From assembly GCA_019310665.1 (NCBI GenBank), contig JAFDDW010000008.1, positions 1 through 14,273 of the forward strand: DNA of 14,273 nucleotides, read 5' to 3'. The notes beneath the pieces are model-generated. The model had not been told where the DNA came from. It ran no database searches and saw only the letters and a program-made list of their open reading frames with translations. The position numbers were made by a program, and so were the translations under genes. This stretch comes from Deltaproteobacteria bacterium. GTDB taxonomy: Bacteria; Desulfobacterota; Desulfobacteria; Desulfobacterales; JAFDCJ01. This document shows, piece by piece, positions 6,782-14,273 of this stretch. Within the stretch, counting starts at the first letter, position 1; each line of letters opens with the position of its first letter.

Positions 6782-6979
6782 GGTGCGCCACACGCTTGCG
6801 GTCAGCACCAATATTTTGCCGATTGTCCATCGGATTTAACTTCCAGTTTTTGTTTCAGTCGGCCCATTATTTTTTCTGAATCGGATAATAACATGCTTAA
6901 TTTACTTTTATATTTTGAATAACAGCATCATTCTGTCTAGGCGGTTCACCCGGAATATGGATTTGGACCACCCGGGTCT

Positions 6980-6994
6980 GCAAAATTATTTTGC
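6980..6994. promoter_or_regulatory. 15-base perfect palindrome, operator-like
   Basis: GCAAAAT and ATTTTGC flank a single T at 6987. The dyad lies 19 bases before the candidate -35 box at 7013, where a regulator of the downstream large gene could bind. It is AT-rich and could be chance. Confidence 0.3.
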
Positions 6995-7012
6995 TTTATG
7001 GGCATATTTTTA

Positions 7013-7041
7013 TTGACATACCCAAATCGATGATTTATACC
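7013..7041 (+). promoter_or_regulatory. candidate sigma-70 promoter for the large exported protein
   Basis: A perfect TTGACA (7013-7018) is followed after 17 bases by TATACC (7036-7041), four of six matches to the -10 consensus. It would give a leader of about 270 bases before the ATG at 7317. It is the best promoter candidate in this spacer but is not strong. Confidence 0.4.
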
Positions 7042-7316
7042 GCTATAACAAAAAAGCGTATTGCCGTCAGTGAACTGTCAAATGCTGTAAAAATTGATAT
7101 TGGTTGCTTGCATTTTTCCGCAGAAGTGATATCGGTTGCTCATTACGTTCCATCCGACCAACATCTGAATCGTGAAAATACCAGTATGAATTTCAAACAG
7201 GGTCAAAGATGAATCCTCGATTTATTTATCGCCGAATTCTTCGATTTGAAAATATATAATTGTCCTGAATGTTTATTGTTCAATCCAGGAAAAATGTAAG
7301 TACCTGAGGCGCTTGC

Positions 7317-10300
7317 ATGATTAGAAAAGTATCTGCAACTTTATTCTTTCTGTTATTTGTTTGCGTGGTTACCCCGTTGGATAACGATTTTTTCGGCGGG
7401 ATCTTGCAAGCGAACTCGGCGTTAGCTCAAAGCGGTCTTGTGCTCGATGATTTTGCCCTCTATTCCCAAAAGGAAATAAGACTCGATAAAATAGCGGACT
7501 CCAGAGGGAATGTCGGTTCCAATGGAAGCATAGATATCAAAAAGGGTGTCACCGGATCAGTGATAGGATCTTTCCAGGCATTGGACCGTATAAAAAACGA
7601 AGCTGAGATCGGAATCTATGGTGATGTTTTCACCTCACAGCTTATCGAAGACAGAGGCTCTCTGTCCGTTTCCGGGCAAAAGATTGAAAGTGCAGCTCTG
7701 GCGCCGATAAACCTGCCGACATTTTTATTTTATTCGTCCGGTCCAGACCTCGAGGTACCTGAAAACACGTCCAGAACCATCTCTCCAGGTTCATACGGGC
7801 ATCTCAAAATAAAAAAAGGCGCAGCCCTTAATTTATTCAGCGGTGAATATTACTTCGTCAAATTTGAAACTTATGAGTTTGCCTCGGTCAAACTTGATGT
7901 AAGCGCCGGTGCGATACATATCAACATCGTTGAAAAAATGAAGATTAAAGACGATGTCGATATGCAGATTGCCGGCGGCGGACCGAAAGATGTTTTCTTT
8001 AATTTTAGAGGCACCGACAAAGTTGAAGTGGAAGACCGCTCTGTTCTACGCGGCATCCTCACAGCTCCGTCAGCCAAAGTTAATTTTGATAAAGGCAGCC
8101 GTTTGGAGGGTGCGGCCTATGCCGACAGTATTCATCTGGAAAAGGGCGCAAGCTTCAGGCATTATGCTGCAAGCATGGATGGGCGCCCGCCGACAGCAGA
8201 CGCCGGCGGCCACCAGACAGCCCTGGCCGGCGAACAGGTGGAACTGGACGGCAGCGGTTCCTCCGATCCGGACGGCGATGCCGTCACCTACTACTGGTCA
8301 TTCGTCTCATTTCCGGATGGAAGCAATCCCGTGCTTTCCGACCCTGCCGGCCCCATGCCCACGTTTACGGCGGATCTGCCCGGCGTTTATGTTATCGAAC
8401 TTGCCGTCGACGACGGCACCTACGCCAGCCTTAAAGACACCGCGACCGTAACAGCAGTTTCCGAGCTGCTGGATGTCACCGATTTTGTTCTGTACGCCGA
8501 CGACAAGATAAAAATAGATGAAATAGCCGGTGGTACCGGCCACGTGGGCGCCAACCGGCACGTCCACATCGAAAAGGGGCCATCCGGGAAAATAACCGGT
8601 GACCTGCGCGTTCTGGATCACATAAAAAACAGCGGTGAAATTATAATAGACGGTAATGTCTATGTAAATTCCAAAGTCGACGATCACGGTGATTTAGCAG
8701 TGACGGGGATGATAAACACAAGTGCGCAGCTTGCAGCGCGTAAACTCCCGTCGATTTCCTTTTCAGCCGAAGGGCCCGATCTCAAGGTGCATGCCTCGGC
8801 TTTACAGGTACTTGCTCCGGGTTTCTACGGCCGGGTGGAAGTCAAAAAGGGCGCCTCGCTCAAATTCACCGCCGGGTCCTACTTTTTGCGCGAGTTAAAG
8901 GCGGATGATTCGGCGATTCTCATCTTTGATGTTTCCCAAGATTCGATCGAGCTGAATGTGGTCAAAAAACTGGAATTCGGCAAAGATTCCGTGGTGCAGA
9001 TAACCGGTGGCAACACCCGCGCTGTCCGTATCAACTACGCCGGAAAAAAAGAAGTCGAAGTCGAGGATCGCGGTGTGTTTCGCGGCACCCTGGTTGCACC
9101 CAGGGCCAAGGTCGAGTTTGAAAAAAACAGCCGCCTGGAAGGGGCGGTCTATGCCAAGAAGATCTACCTGGATAAAGGGGTGAGTTTTCAATTCCACGAT
9201 CCGGATGTGGCAAACAAACCACCGGTGGCGGACATCCAGACAATAACCACCGCGGAAGACACACCGGCATCGATTACTCTCAGCGGATCGGATCCGGACG
9301 GTGATTCTTTGACCTTTAACGTGAGGTCGCAACCGATTCACGGCACACTTGCAGGTACTGCGCCGGATCTGATCTACACGCCGGGTGAGAAGTACAACGG
9401 AGCCGATGCATTCAGCTTCACGGTAAATGACGGTAGCGTGGATTCCAATCCGGCAACGGTGAATATTACCGTAGCGGCCGTAAACGATGCGCCGGTTGCC
9501 AAGGCACAAACCATCAGCCTGAACGAAGATGAATCCAAAGCAGTGGTATTAACTGCCCTTGATGCGGAGGGAGACACGCTTGCGTATGAAATTGTTGGAC
9601 AGCCGTCCTATGGCACGCTTTCCGGCACTGCACCGGATCTGACCTACACGCCTGGGGAGAATTATCATGGCGGCGATTCGTTTTCGTTTACAGTTAAGGA
9701 CGGCAACTTAAGTGGCAATACTGCTCTAGTCAGTCTGACGATCAATCCGGTCAACGATACGCCTGTGGCCGATGCCGGATCCGATCAAACTGTTTTTGTA
9801 GGTAATACGGTCAGCCTGAACGGCAGCGGCTCCGGTGATGTGGATGGGGATAGCCTGAGCTATCAGTGGTCGTTTTCATCAGTGCCATCGGGCAGCACAG
9901 CCGAACTTTCAAATTCTTCAGTTGTCAATCCCAGTTTTGTGCCGGACCTTGTCGGCACATATGCCGTGCAGCTCATTGTCAATGACGGCACTGTCGACAG
10001 CGCTCTCGATACAGTGGTGATTACAGCCAACCCGCGGATGACAACCGTTCCAAATGTAGCGAGTCAGGCCCAGGCGGATGCAGAATCAGCTCTCATTGGA
10101 GCGAATTTAACGGTAGGAACGATCTCCACTGCAAACAGCAACACTGTCCCTGCAGCTCACGTCATCAGCCAGAATCCAGTTGCCGGGATGACCGTGTTGC
10201 AAGGTTCCGTAGTCGATCTGATGGTGTCTCTGGGGCCGGCAATATTAACAGTGCCCGGCGTAGTGGGTCAATCTCTGACAGATGCCCAAGCAACTATCAC

Positions 10301-13300
10301 TGAGGCTAATTTAACCGTAGGAACAATCTCCACCGCATACAGCGACACGATCCCTGCAGATCACGTCGTCCACCAGGTGCCGGCAGCCGGTGCATCCATA
10401 GTAGAAGGGTCTGCGGTCGATCTGGTTGTGTCCGCAGGGCCGGAACCTCAAACCCCGGCTGCCTATATAAGCGCTTTTCCGGCAACAATTCAACAGGGCA
10501 AATCTGCTTTGCTGTCTTGGAGTTCTGTCAATGCACAAAGCGCACATATCGACCAGGGTGTTAGGGTTGTATCGGTAGCAGATTCGATCGAAGTGTTTCC
10601 CGAGCACTCCACCACCTATATCCTGACAGTCACCGGTTCTGTCGGATCTGCCAGTGCTCAAGTGACGGTAACGGTAACAGGGAATCCCGAACCCCAGCCG
10701 GAGGGCTCGTTTGGTGAACAGTATGAGGAACTGGTGCCACCGGATGCCACGGTTGAATACTATGATCCCAGGCGCTTTGCCGTAATTTCCGGTCTGGTGC
10801 GTGATCTTAGCGATCTTCCCATAGCCGATGTGTCTGTGACCTTGCTTGACCATCCGGAATACGGCACTAGCAAAACGGACACTGAAGGTCGCTTCTCCCT
10901 TCCCATGGATGGGGGAGCAACCTTCACCCTAGTCTATCAAAAACAAGGACTCATAACCTCCCACAGGAAGCTCTACATTCCGTGGAACGACATTGCTGTT
11001 GCTGAAACCATTCAAATGGTCTCCGAAGACCCGATCAGCACTAAAATTATCTTAGACGGCAATCCCAACACGGTGGTGACCCACCAGAGCACGCCGGTGG
11101 ACGATCAGTTTGGCAACCGTTCTGCCACCATGGTTTTCACCGGGGACAACCGCGCTTATGCGTTGGATTCCCAGGGTAGCGTGATTCACGAACTTACCAC
11201 AATCACCACGCGGGCCACCGAGTATTCGGCCCCCGAATCCATGCCGGCGGTCCTGCCACCCACATCAGGTTACACCTACTGCGTGGAGATGAGCGTTGAT
11301 GGTGTCAAGAGAGTTAAGTTCGACAAGCCAGTCGTCACATGGGTCAATAATTTCCTCGGTTTTGACGTCGGCGAAATTGTTCCATCCGGCTATTATGATC
11401 GAAATAATAGTGAATGGGTCGCCTCTGATAGTGGTCTTGTTGTAAAACTGTTAGACACAGATGCTGACGGCATTGTTGACGCCTTGGATTCAACTGGGGA
11501 TAGCCAACCAAATGATCTCAATGGCAATGGCTCTTTCGCTGATGAAGTAAAGGGGCTTATTGATCCACTAAAATATGCTCCTGGAGATACGTTTTGGCGA
11601 GTAGAGGTGACCCATTTTACAGCGTGGGATTATAACTGGGCATTTGGTCCTCCCGGCGATTCAATCTTTCCAAATTCCCCCCTAATCGCAAGCATAGATT
11701 CAGAAAAAGTTGAAGACTGTAATACAAAGATCAACTCATATGTGGAAGACAGAAGCCGAATTTTCAATGAAGATATTCCAGTTCCTGGCACAGATTTAAT
11801 GTTACACTATGCAAGCAATAGAGTGGCGGGATACAAACACGAAATAACCGTTCCTGTCAGCGGTGATACTATCCCAGGAAGTTTAAATAAAATTATCGTT
11901 AAACTCATTGTTGCTGGTAATGAATTTGAGCAAATCTTAGATCCACAACCTCATCAATCCGCTGAGTTCGTATGGAACGGGCAGGACTGCTTTGGCAACT
12001 ATGTGACGAACGGGGCAGAGGGTAGAATTCAAATCGGCTTTGCATATGATGGCGTCTATCAAAAAACAGCCAAGTTTGGATATAACGGTAATGGAAACAT
12101 AACCGGAAGTCGAACCCGTCAAGAAGTCACACTATGGAACTATGATACAATTATGATCGATGTTATGCTGAACAAGAAAAACGATCCCTATTTTATTGCT
12201 GAAGGCTGGACGTTATCCAACCATCATTATTTAGATCAATCAAATGCGGTGCTTCATAAAGGCGACGGAACCATAGTGGATAACGATCTGGATGGTGTTT
12301 TGTTTTTAACAGAGGATGATATTAATGGAAATGCGATAGAAACCAACGGCGCCTTGCTTGTAACCGCTTCGGGTGTAAATGAAACCCTGCTGGCCAATGT
12401 TGGTTTATATGTCCTTAAAACGGGTCCAACCTCCTATTTGATTAATAAAGACTTTTTAAGATATGCGCGATTGTTTGGACAAAACTCAATCCCAACAAGC
12501 ATACTTGAGCCATTAGAGAAATACTTTGTAAACCCGACATCCATTAAGTGTATCAATAAAACATTAACGGTTACCTATTCTATTGCAAAAGATTACCATG
12601 CAGGCGGAGGGTGTTATGTTCAAAATACCTGGAGTGAGCCGACAGAAACTTCTCACTGTATTTATTATAATAATTTTTATTGGTATGGCAGCTATTATGA
12701 CCCGAACTACGTAAAAGACACATACAACAATTATTCCATATTCTACAATGATCATTATACCCCAAGTGGATCAAGAGATTTTTCACAATGGTTTTCTAAA
12801 ATATATCAAGCCAAAACCGATAGAATATATGCGAGTTTAAGATACGGTGCCGCTTGCCTCACATCATTGACCTATAATAGTGAAAATAATCCAAGTTATT
12901 ATTATGGGAACTGCGAAATGCAGACCGGAAAAGAATTTATAATTGGAAAGGTTAATTTAATTTTTGGAAAAGAAATAAAAATAAATGAAGAGAACGGCAC
13001 CAGCCACTTTATAGGCTACCCAGGCCGCCACGTGAGAACTATAGATACTACCACAGAGGTGACCTTAAAAGAGTTTAATTATGATGAAAATCAACGTTTA
13101 GTATCTGTCACTGATCAATTCGGGAATAAAACCTTGATTCAAAGAGATTTGGATGGGATCCCCACTGCGATAATTTCACCTGACGGTATTAAAACCGAAT
13201 TAGCGATAGATATAAACAACAACCTTACTTACATTACCTATAGCGACGGAGGTTTTTATAATTTTGAATATTCTGACGATGGCTTGTTGACTTCAAAGAT

Positions 13301-14168
13301 TGACCCGAGAGAAAACCAATTTAATAATACATTTGATTCAAATGGTCGTATCGCAGATGTTACAGACCCAGCAGGCGGACACTGGCAATACAATAGATCG
13401 CATCAATCCAACGGAAATATTATAACCGAACGTACAACCGGCGAAGGGAATACAACCACCTATGTTGATAATACACTTTCAACAGGCATTTATTCAACAA
13501 CAATTACTGGGTCAACCGGCGACCAAACCCAATATTACCGATCAGCAGACGGTCTTTCGGTCCAAAAAACCCTTGGTTGCGGTATGTGGCTCGATATTCA
13601 AAATGCTCGGGATTCTGAGTATGGATTCAAATATGTAAAGCAAATGACCGAACGCACGCCTCTCGGATTGGAAAAGATTACTCTAAGGGACAAGGCCTAT
13701 GAAGATACGGACACTGATGATACACCGGATTTGATTACCGAAACCTTTACGGTCAACGACAAGATCACGACGCTCGTCCATAACACTCTTCTGGCACAGA
13801 AGGTTGTAACTTCCCCCGAGAGCAGGACTGTAACCACACTCTATAGTCCCGCCACCTTGTTGACTGAAAGTGTTAGTATCCCCGGTCTTTATGATACAAT
13901 CTATGAGTATGATGCCAGGGGGCGGTTGACCAGCATCAGCACCAACACAAGACAATCCACATTTGCTTATAACCCCGAAGGGTTTCTTGGGTCCGTAACC
14001 GACCCTGAGAACCACACCACTACATACAGCTATGATGCTGTGGGTCGGATTACCGGGATCAGCCGGCCTGACGGTGGCTTTGTGGGCTTTACCTACGATA
14101 AAAACGGCAACATGACCGTGTTGACCAATCCGGTGGAACGACTACGCGGACCCTGCGGATTCGGATGA
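7317..14168 (+). CDS. giant exported multidomain Rhs/YD-repeat protein, 3' end broken
   Basis: This 2283-residue protein has an N-terminal signal peptide (hydrophobic FFLLFVCVV, likely cut after Ala37 in SALAQ). Domains by residue are: an unnamed module (46-283), PKD (about 293-378), a second copy of the module (390-627), two cadherin-like repeats (634-722, 723-812), PKD (813-903) and two PASTA repeats (909-974, 977-1042). These are followed by an Ig-like domain (1048-1122), a carboxypeptidase-regulatory-like domain (1157-1235), an Asp-rich probable calcium site (1380-1405), an Rhs-type region with HFTAWDYNWAFGPP, and YD repeats from 1920. The start has GAGG at 7306-7309, seven bases before ATG. 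Bases from about 11400 to 13600 are AT-richer than the ends, suggesting a mosaic. It is probably secreted or surface-anchored and acts in adhesion or as the shell of a polymorphic toxin; the window ends before any toxin tip. The final residues (from Arg2275) read out of frame. Confidence 0.88.
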   Translation: MIRKVSATLFFLLFVCVVTPLDNDFFGGILQANSALAQSGLVLDDFALYSQKEIRLDKIADSRGNVGSNGSIDIKKGVTGSVIGSFQALDRIKNEAEIGIYGDVFTSQLIEDRGSLSVSGQKIESAALAPINLPTFLFYSSGPDLEVPENTSRTISPGSYGHLKIKKGAALNLFSGEYYFVKFETYEFASVKLDVSAGAIHINIVEKMKIKDDVDMQIAGGGPKDVFFNFRGTDKVEVEDRSVLRGILTAPSAKVNFDKGSRLEGAAYADSIHLEKGASFRHYAASMDGRPPTADAGGHQTALAGEQVELDGSGSSDPDGDAVTYYWSFVSFPDGSNPVLSDPAGPMPTFTADLPGVYVIELAVDDGTYASLKDTATVTAVSELLDVTDFVLYADDKIKIDEIAGGTGHVGANRHVHIEKGPSGKITGDLRVLDHIKNSGEIIIDGNVYVNSKVDDHGDLAVTGMINTSAQLAARKLPSISFSAEGPDLKVHASALQVLAPGFYGRVEVKKGASLKFTAGSYFLRELKADDSAILIFDVSQDSIELNVVKKLEFGKDSVVQITGGNTRAVRINYAGKKEVEVEDRGVFRGTLVAPRAKVEFEKNSRLEGAVYAKKIYLDKGVSFQFHDPDVANKPPVADIQTITTAEDTPASITLSGSDPDGDSLTFNVRSQPIHGTLAGTAPDLIYTPGEKYNGADAFSFTVNDGSVDSNPATVNITVAAVNDAPVAKAQTISLNEDESKAVVLTALDAEGDTLAYEIVGQPSYGTLSGTAPDLTYTPGENYHGGDSFSFTVKDGNLSGNTALVSLTINPVNDTPVADAGSDQTVFVGNTVSLNGSGSGDVDGDSLSYQWSFSSVPSGSTAELSNSSVVNPSFVPDLVGTYAVQLIVNDGTVDSALDTVVITANPRMTTVPNVASQAQADAESALIGANLTVGTISTANSNTVPAAHVISQNPVAGMTVLQGSVVDLMVSLGPAILTVPGVVGQSLTDAQATITEANLTVGTISTAYSDTIPADHVVHQVPAAGASIVEGSAVDLVVSAGPEPQTPAAYISAFPATIQQGKSALLSWSSVNAQSAHIDQGVRVVSVADSIEVFPEHSTTYILTVTGSVGSASAQVTVTVTGNPEPQPEGSFGEQYEELVPPDATVEYYDPRRFAVISGLVRDLSDLPIADVSVTLLDHPEYGTSKTDTEGRFSLPMDGGATFTLVYQKQGLITSHRKLYIPWNDIAVAETIQMVSEDPISTKIILDGNPNTVVTHQSTPVDDQFGNRSATMVFTGDNRAYALDSQGSVIHELTTITTRATEYSAPESMPAVLPPTSGYTYCVEMSVDGVKRVKFDKPVVTWVNNFLGFDVGEIVPSGYYDRNNSEWVASDSGLVVKLLDTDADGIVDALDSTGDSQPNDLNGNGSFADEVKGLIDPLKYAPGDTFWRVEVTHFTAWDYNWAFGPPGDSIFPNSPLIASIDSEKVEDCNTKINSYVEDRSRIFNEDIPVPGTDLMLHYASNRVAGYKHEITVPVSGDTIPGSLNKIIVKLIVAGNEFEQILDPQPHQSAEFVWNGQDCFGNYVTNGAEGRIQIGFAYDGVYQKTAKFGYNGNGNITGSRTRQEVTLWNYDTIMIDVMLNKKNDPYFIAEGWTLSNHHYLDQSNAVLHKGDGTIVDNDLDGVLFLTEDDINGNAIETNGALLVTASGVNETLLANVGLYVLKTGPTSYLINKDFLRYARLFGQNSIPTSILEPLEKYFVNPTSIKCINKTLTVTYSIAKDYHAGGGCYVQNTWSEPTETSHCIYYNNFYWYGSYYDPNYVKDTYNNYSIFYNDHYTPSGSRDFSQWFSKIYQAKTDRIYASLRYGAACLTSLTYNSENNPSYYYGNCEMQTGKEFIIGKVNLIFGKEIKINEENGTSHFIGYPGRHVRTIDTTTEVTLKEFNYDENQRLVSVTDQFGNKTLIQRDLDGIPTAIISPDGIKTELAIDINNNLTYITYSDGGFYNFEYSDDGLLTSKIDPRENQFNNTFDSNGRIADVTDPAGGHWQYNRSHQSNGNIITERTTGEGNTTTYVDNTLSTGIYSTTITGSTGDQTQYYRSADGLSVQKTLGCGMWLDIQNARDSEYGFKYVKQMTERTPLGLEKITLRDKAYEDTDTDDTPDLITETFTVNDKITTLVHNTLLAQKVVTSPESRTVTTLYSPATLLTESVSIPGLYDTIYEYDARGRLTSISTNTRQSTFAYNPEGFLGSVTDPENHTTTYSYDAVGRITGISRPDGGFVGFTYDKNGNMTVLTNPVERLRGPCGFG
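7452..8165 (+). repeat. unnamed ~238-residue exported module, copy 1
   Basis: Residues 46-283 of the large protein align along their whole length with residues 390-627. Shared landmarks are LDxIKN, PGxYGxxxxKKGAxL, VEVEDRxVxRG, APxAKVxF and SRLEGAxYA. The glycine-spaced alternating pattern suggests an all-beta, possibly solenoid, fold. I do not recognise a named family with certainty; it resembles surface modules that precede anchor domains. Confidence 0.75.
8484..9197 (+). repeat. unnamed ~238-residue exported module, copy 2
   Basis: This is the second copy (residues 390-627), separated from the first by one PKD domain. The protein-level match is strong near the C-terminal VEVEDRGVFRGTLVAPRAKV stretch. 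The DNA is more diverged, so the duplication is not very recent. Confidence 0.75.
9216..9752 (+). repeat. two tandem cadherin-like (VCBS/Big_9-type) repeats
   Basis: Residues 634-722 and 723-812 share a period of about 90 residues. Each has PxxxxQTI near its start, the core GTLxGTAPDLxYTPGExY, and then FSFTVxDG before the next ND-P-VA junction. Such repeats usually form stalks in adhesins and often bind calcium. At the DNA level the cores (from 9342 and 9612) remain similar, which could allow recombination. Confidence 0.8.
10041..10442 (+). repeat. two tandem PASTA domains
   Basis: Residues 909-974 and 977-1042 each begin TVPxV, contain ALTxANLTVGTIST-type cores and end V-DL-VS-GP, the PASTA pattern. 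The copies are 204 bases (68 codons) apart and remain very similar in DNA from 10104 and 10308. PASTA domains are best known from bacterial Ser/Thr kinases and penicillin-binding proteins, where some bind muropeptides. Neither partner domain is present here. Confidence 0.85.
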
Positions 14169-14273
14169 CAAGTCCAGGCTCTGGCGGATCGAAACCCCGG
14201 AAGACGATATTGATTTCACCTATCTGTGCGGCACGAAAGTTGATTCGATCACCAAAGTCCCGAAATCCACTAC
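14140..14273 (+). pseudogene. out-of-frame continuation of the YD-repeat region, cut by window end
   Basis: After codon 2274 the annotated frame gives an unlike tail (RLRGPCGFG) and stops at 14168. In the +1 frame from 14140 the sequence is open to the window edge. It reads DYADPADSDD, then RLWRIETPEDDIDFTYLCGT, which fits YD-repeat sequence. One extra base near 14139, a two-base loss, or the junction of a larger deletion would explain it. It is either a true inactivating mutation, a recombination scar between YD repeats, or a sequencing error. Confidence 0.75.

Larger units (their letters stand above)
6623..7316. other. gene-free spacer between dnaE2 and the large exported protein
   Basis: About 690 bases are without a convincing gene. 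The stretch holds a 135-base fold-back element (6647-6781) and small hairpins: GGTGC/GCACC (6782-6786, 6805-6809), CCGAT/ATCGG (6819-6823, 6829-6833) and ACCCGG/CCGGGT (6948-6953, 6972-6977). It also has a palindrome at 6980-6994, a candidate promoter at 7013-7041 and a 14-base direct repeat at 7095 and 7127. I see no clear Rho-independent terminator with a T-run after dnaE2, no tRNA and no riboswitch that I recognise. Confidence 0.6.

Noticed and set aside
6991..7212. A 73-codon TTG-started ORF in the spacer before the giant gene
   Set aside because: It has no ribosome site, starts upstream of the only promoter-like boxes there, and shows no recognisable motif. It overlaps the palindrome, and its composition is that of the AT-rich spacer.

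Overview
The window reads as a chromosomal segment of a GC-rich Gram-negative bacterium. Desulfobacterota (Deltaproteobacteria) is my best guess, from the gene set, the codon use and the repeat-rich spacers; this is inference and I could not search a database. All supported genes lie on the + strand.

Region 1 (1-6622) is a damage-response mutagenesis cassette. It begins with a good sigma-70 promoter and a LexA-type self-cleaving repressor (186-821). Next come a DUF72/YecE-family TIM-barrel protein (858-1703), a short ImuB-like Y-family polymerase homologue that has lost its catalytic acidic residues but keeps a clamp-binding motif (1847-3019), and an error-prone DnaE2/ImuC-type polymerase III alpha subunit (3614-6622). 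DnaE2 keeps its palm aspartates but has lost PHP-domain metal ligands. This matches the known lexA-imuA-imuB-dnaE2 cassette, except that no imuA is present and a DUF72 gene lies between lexA and imuB. The expected logic is that LexA represses the locus, RecA filaments trigger LexA cleavage after DNA damage, and the inactive ImuB bridges the sliding clamp and the active DnaE2 for lesion bypass.

Between imuB and dnaE2 sits an AT-rich gene for a four-helix-bundle protein (23S rRNA intervening-sequence family, 3142-3504). Short GCCGGTT repeats flank it on both sides, and a GGGCTCAAC repeat follows just before dnaE2. It looks like an insertion into, or together with, the repeats. The spacer between the DUF72 gene and imuB holds a nested inverted repeat and a tandem ATCCTGTT array.

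Region 2 (6623-7316) is about 690 bases without a convincing gene. It contains a 26-base near-perfect inverted repeat spanning 6647-6781 (a fold-back or MITE-like element), several small hairpins, a 15-base palindrome and a possible promoter.

Region 3 (7317 to the window end) is one very large exported protein of at least 2283 residues. In order it has a signal peptide, a duplicated module of about 238 residues that I cannot name, with a PKD domain between the copies, two cadherin-like repeats, a second PKD domain, two PASTA repeats, an Ig-like domain, a carboxypeptidase-regulatory-like domain, an Rhs-type region and YD repeats. The frame closes at 14168, but YD-type coding continues in the +1 frame from about 14140 to the window edge. 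A frameshift or deletion junction, or a sequence error, therefore lies close to the end, and the gene is broken or incomplete here.
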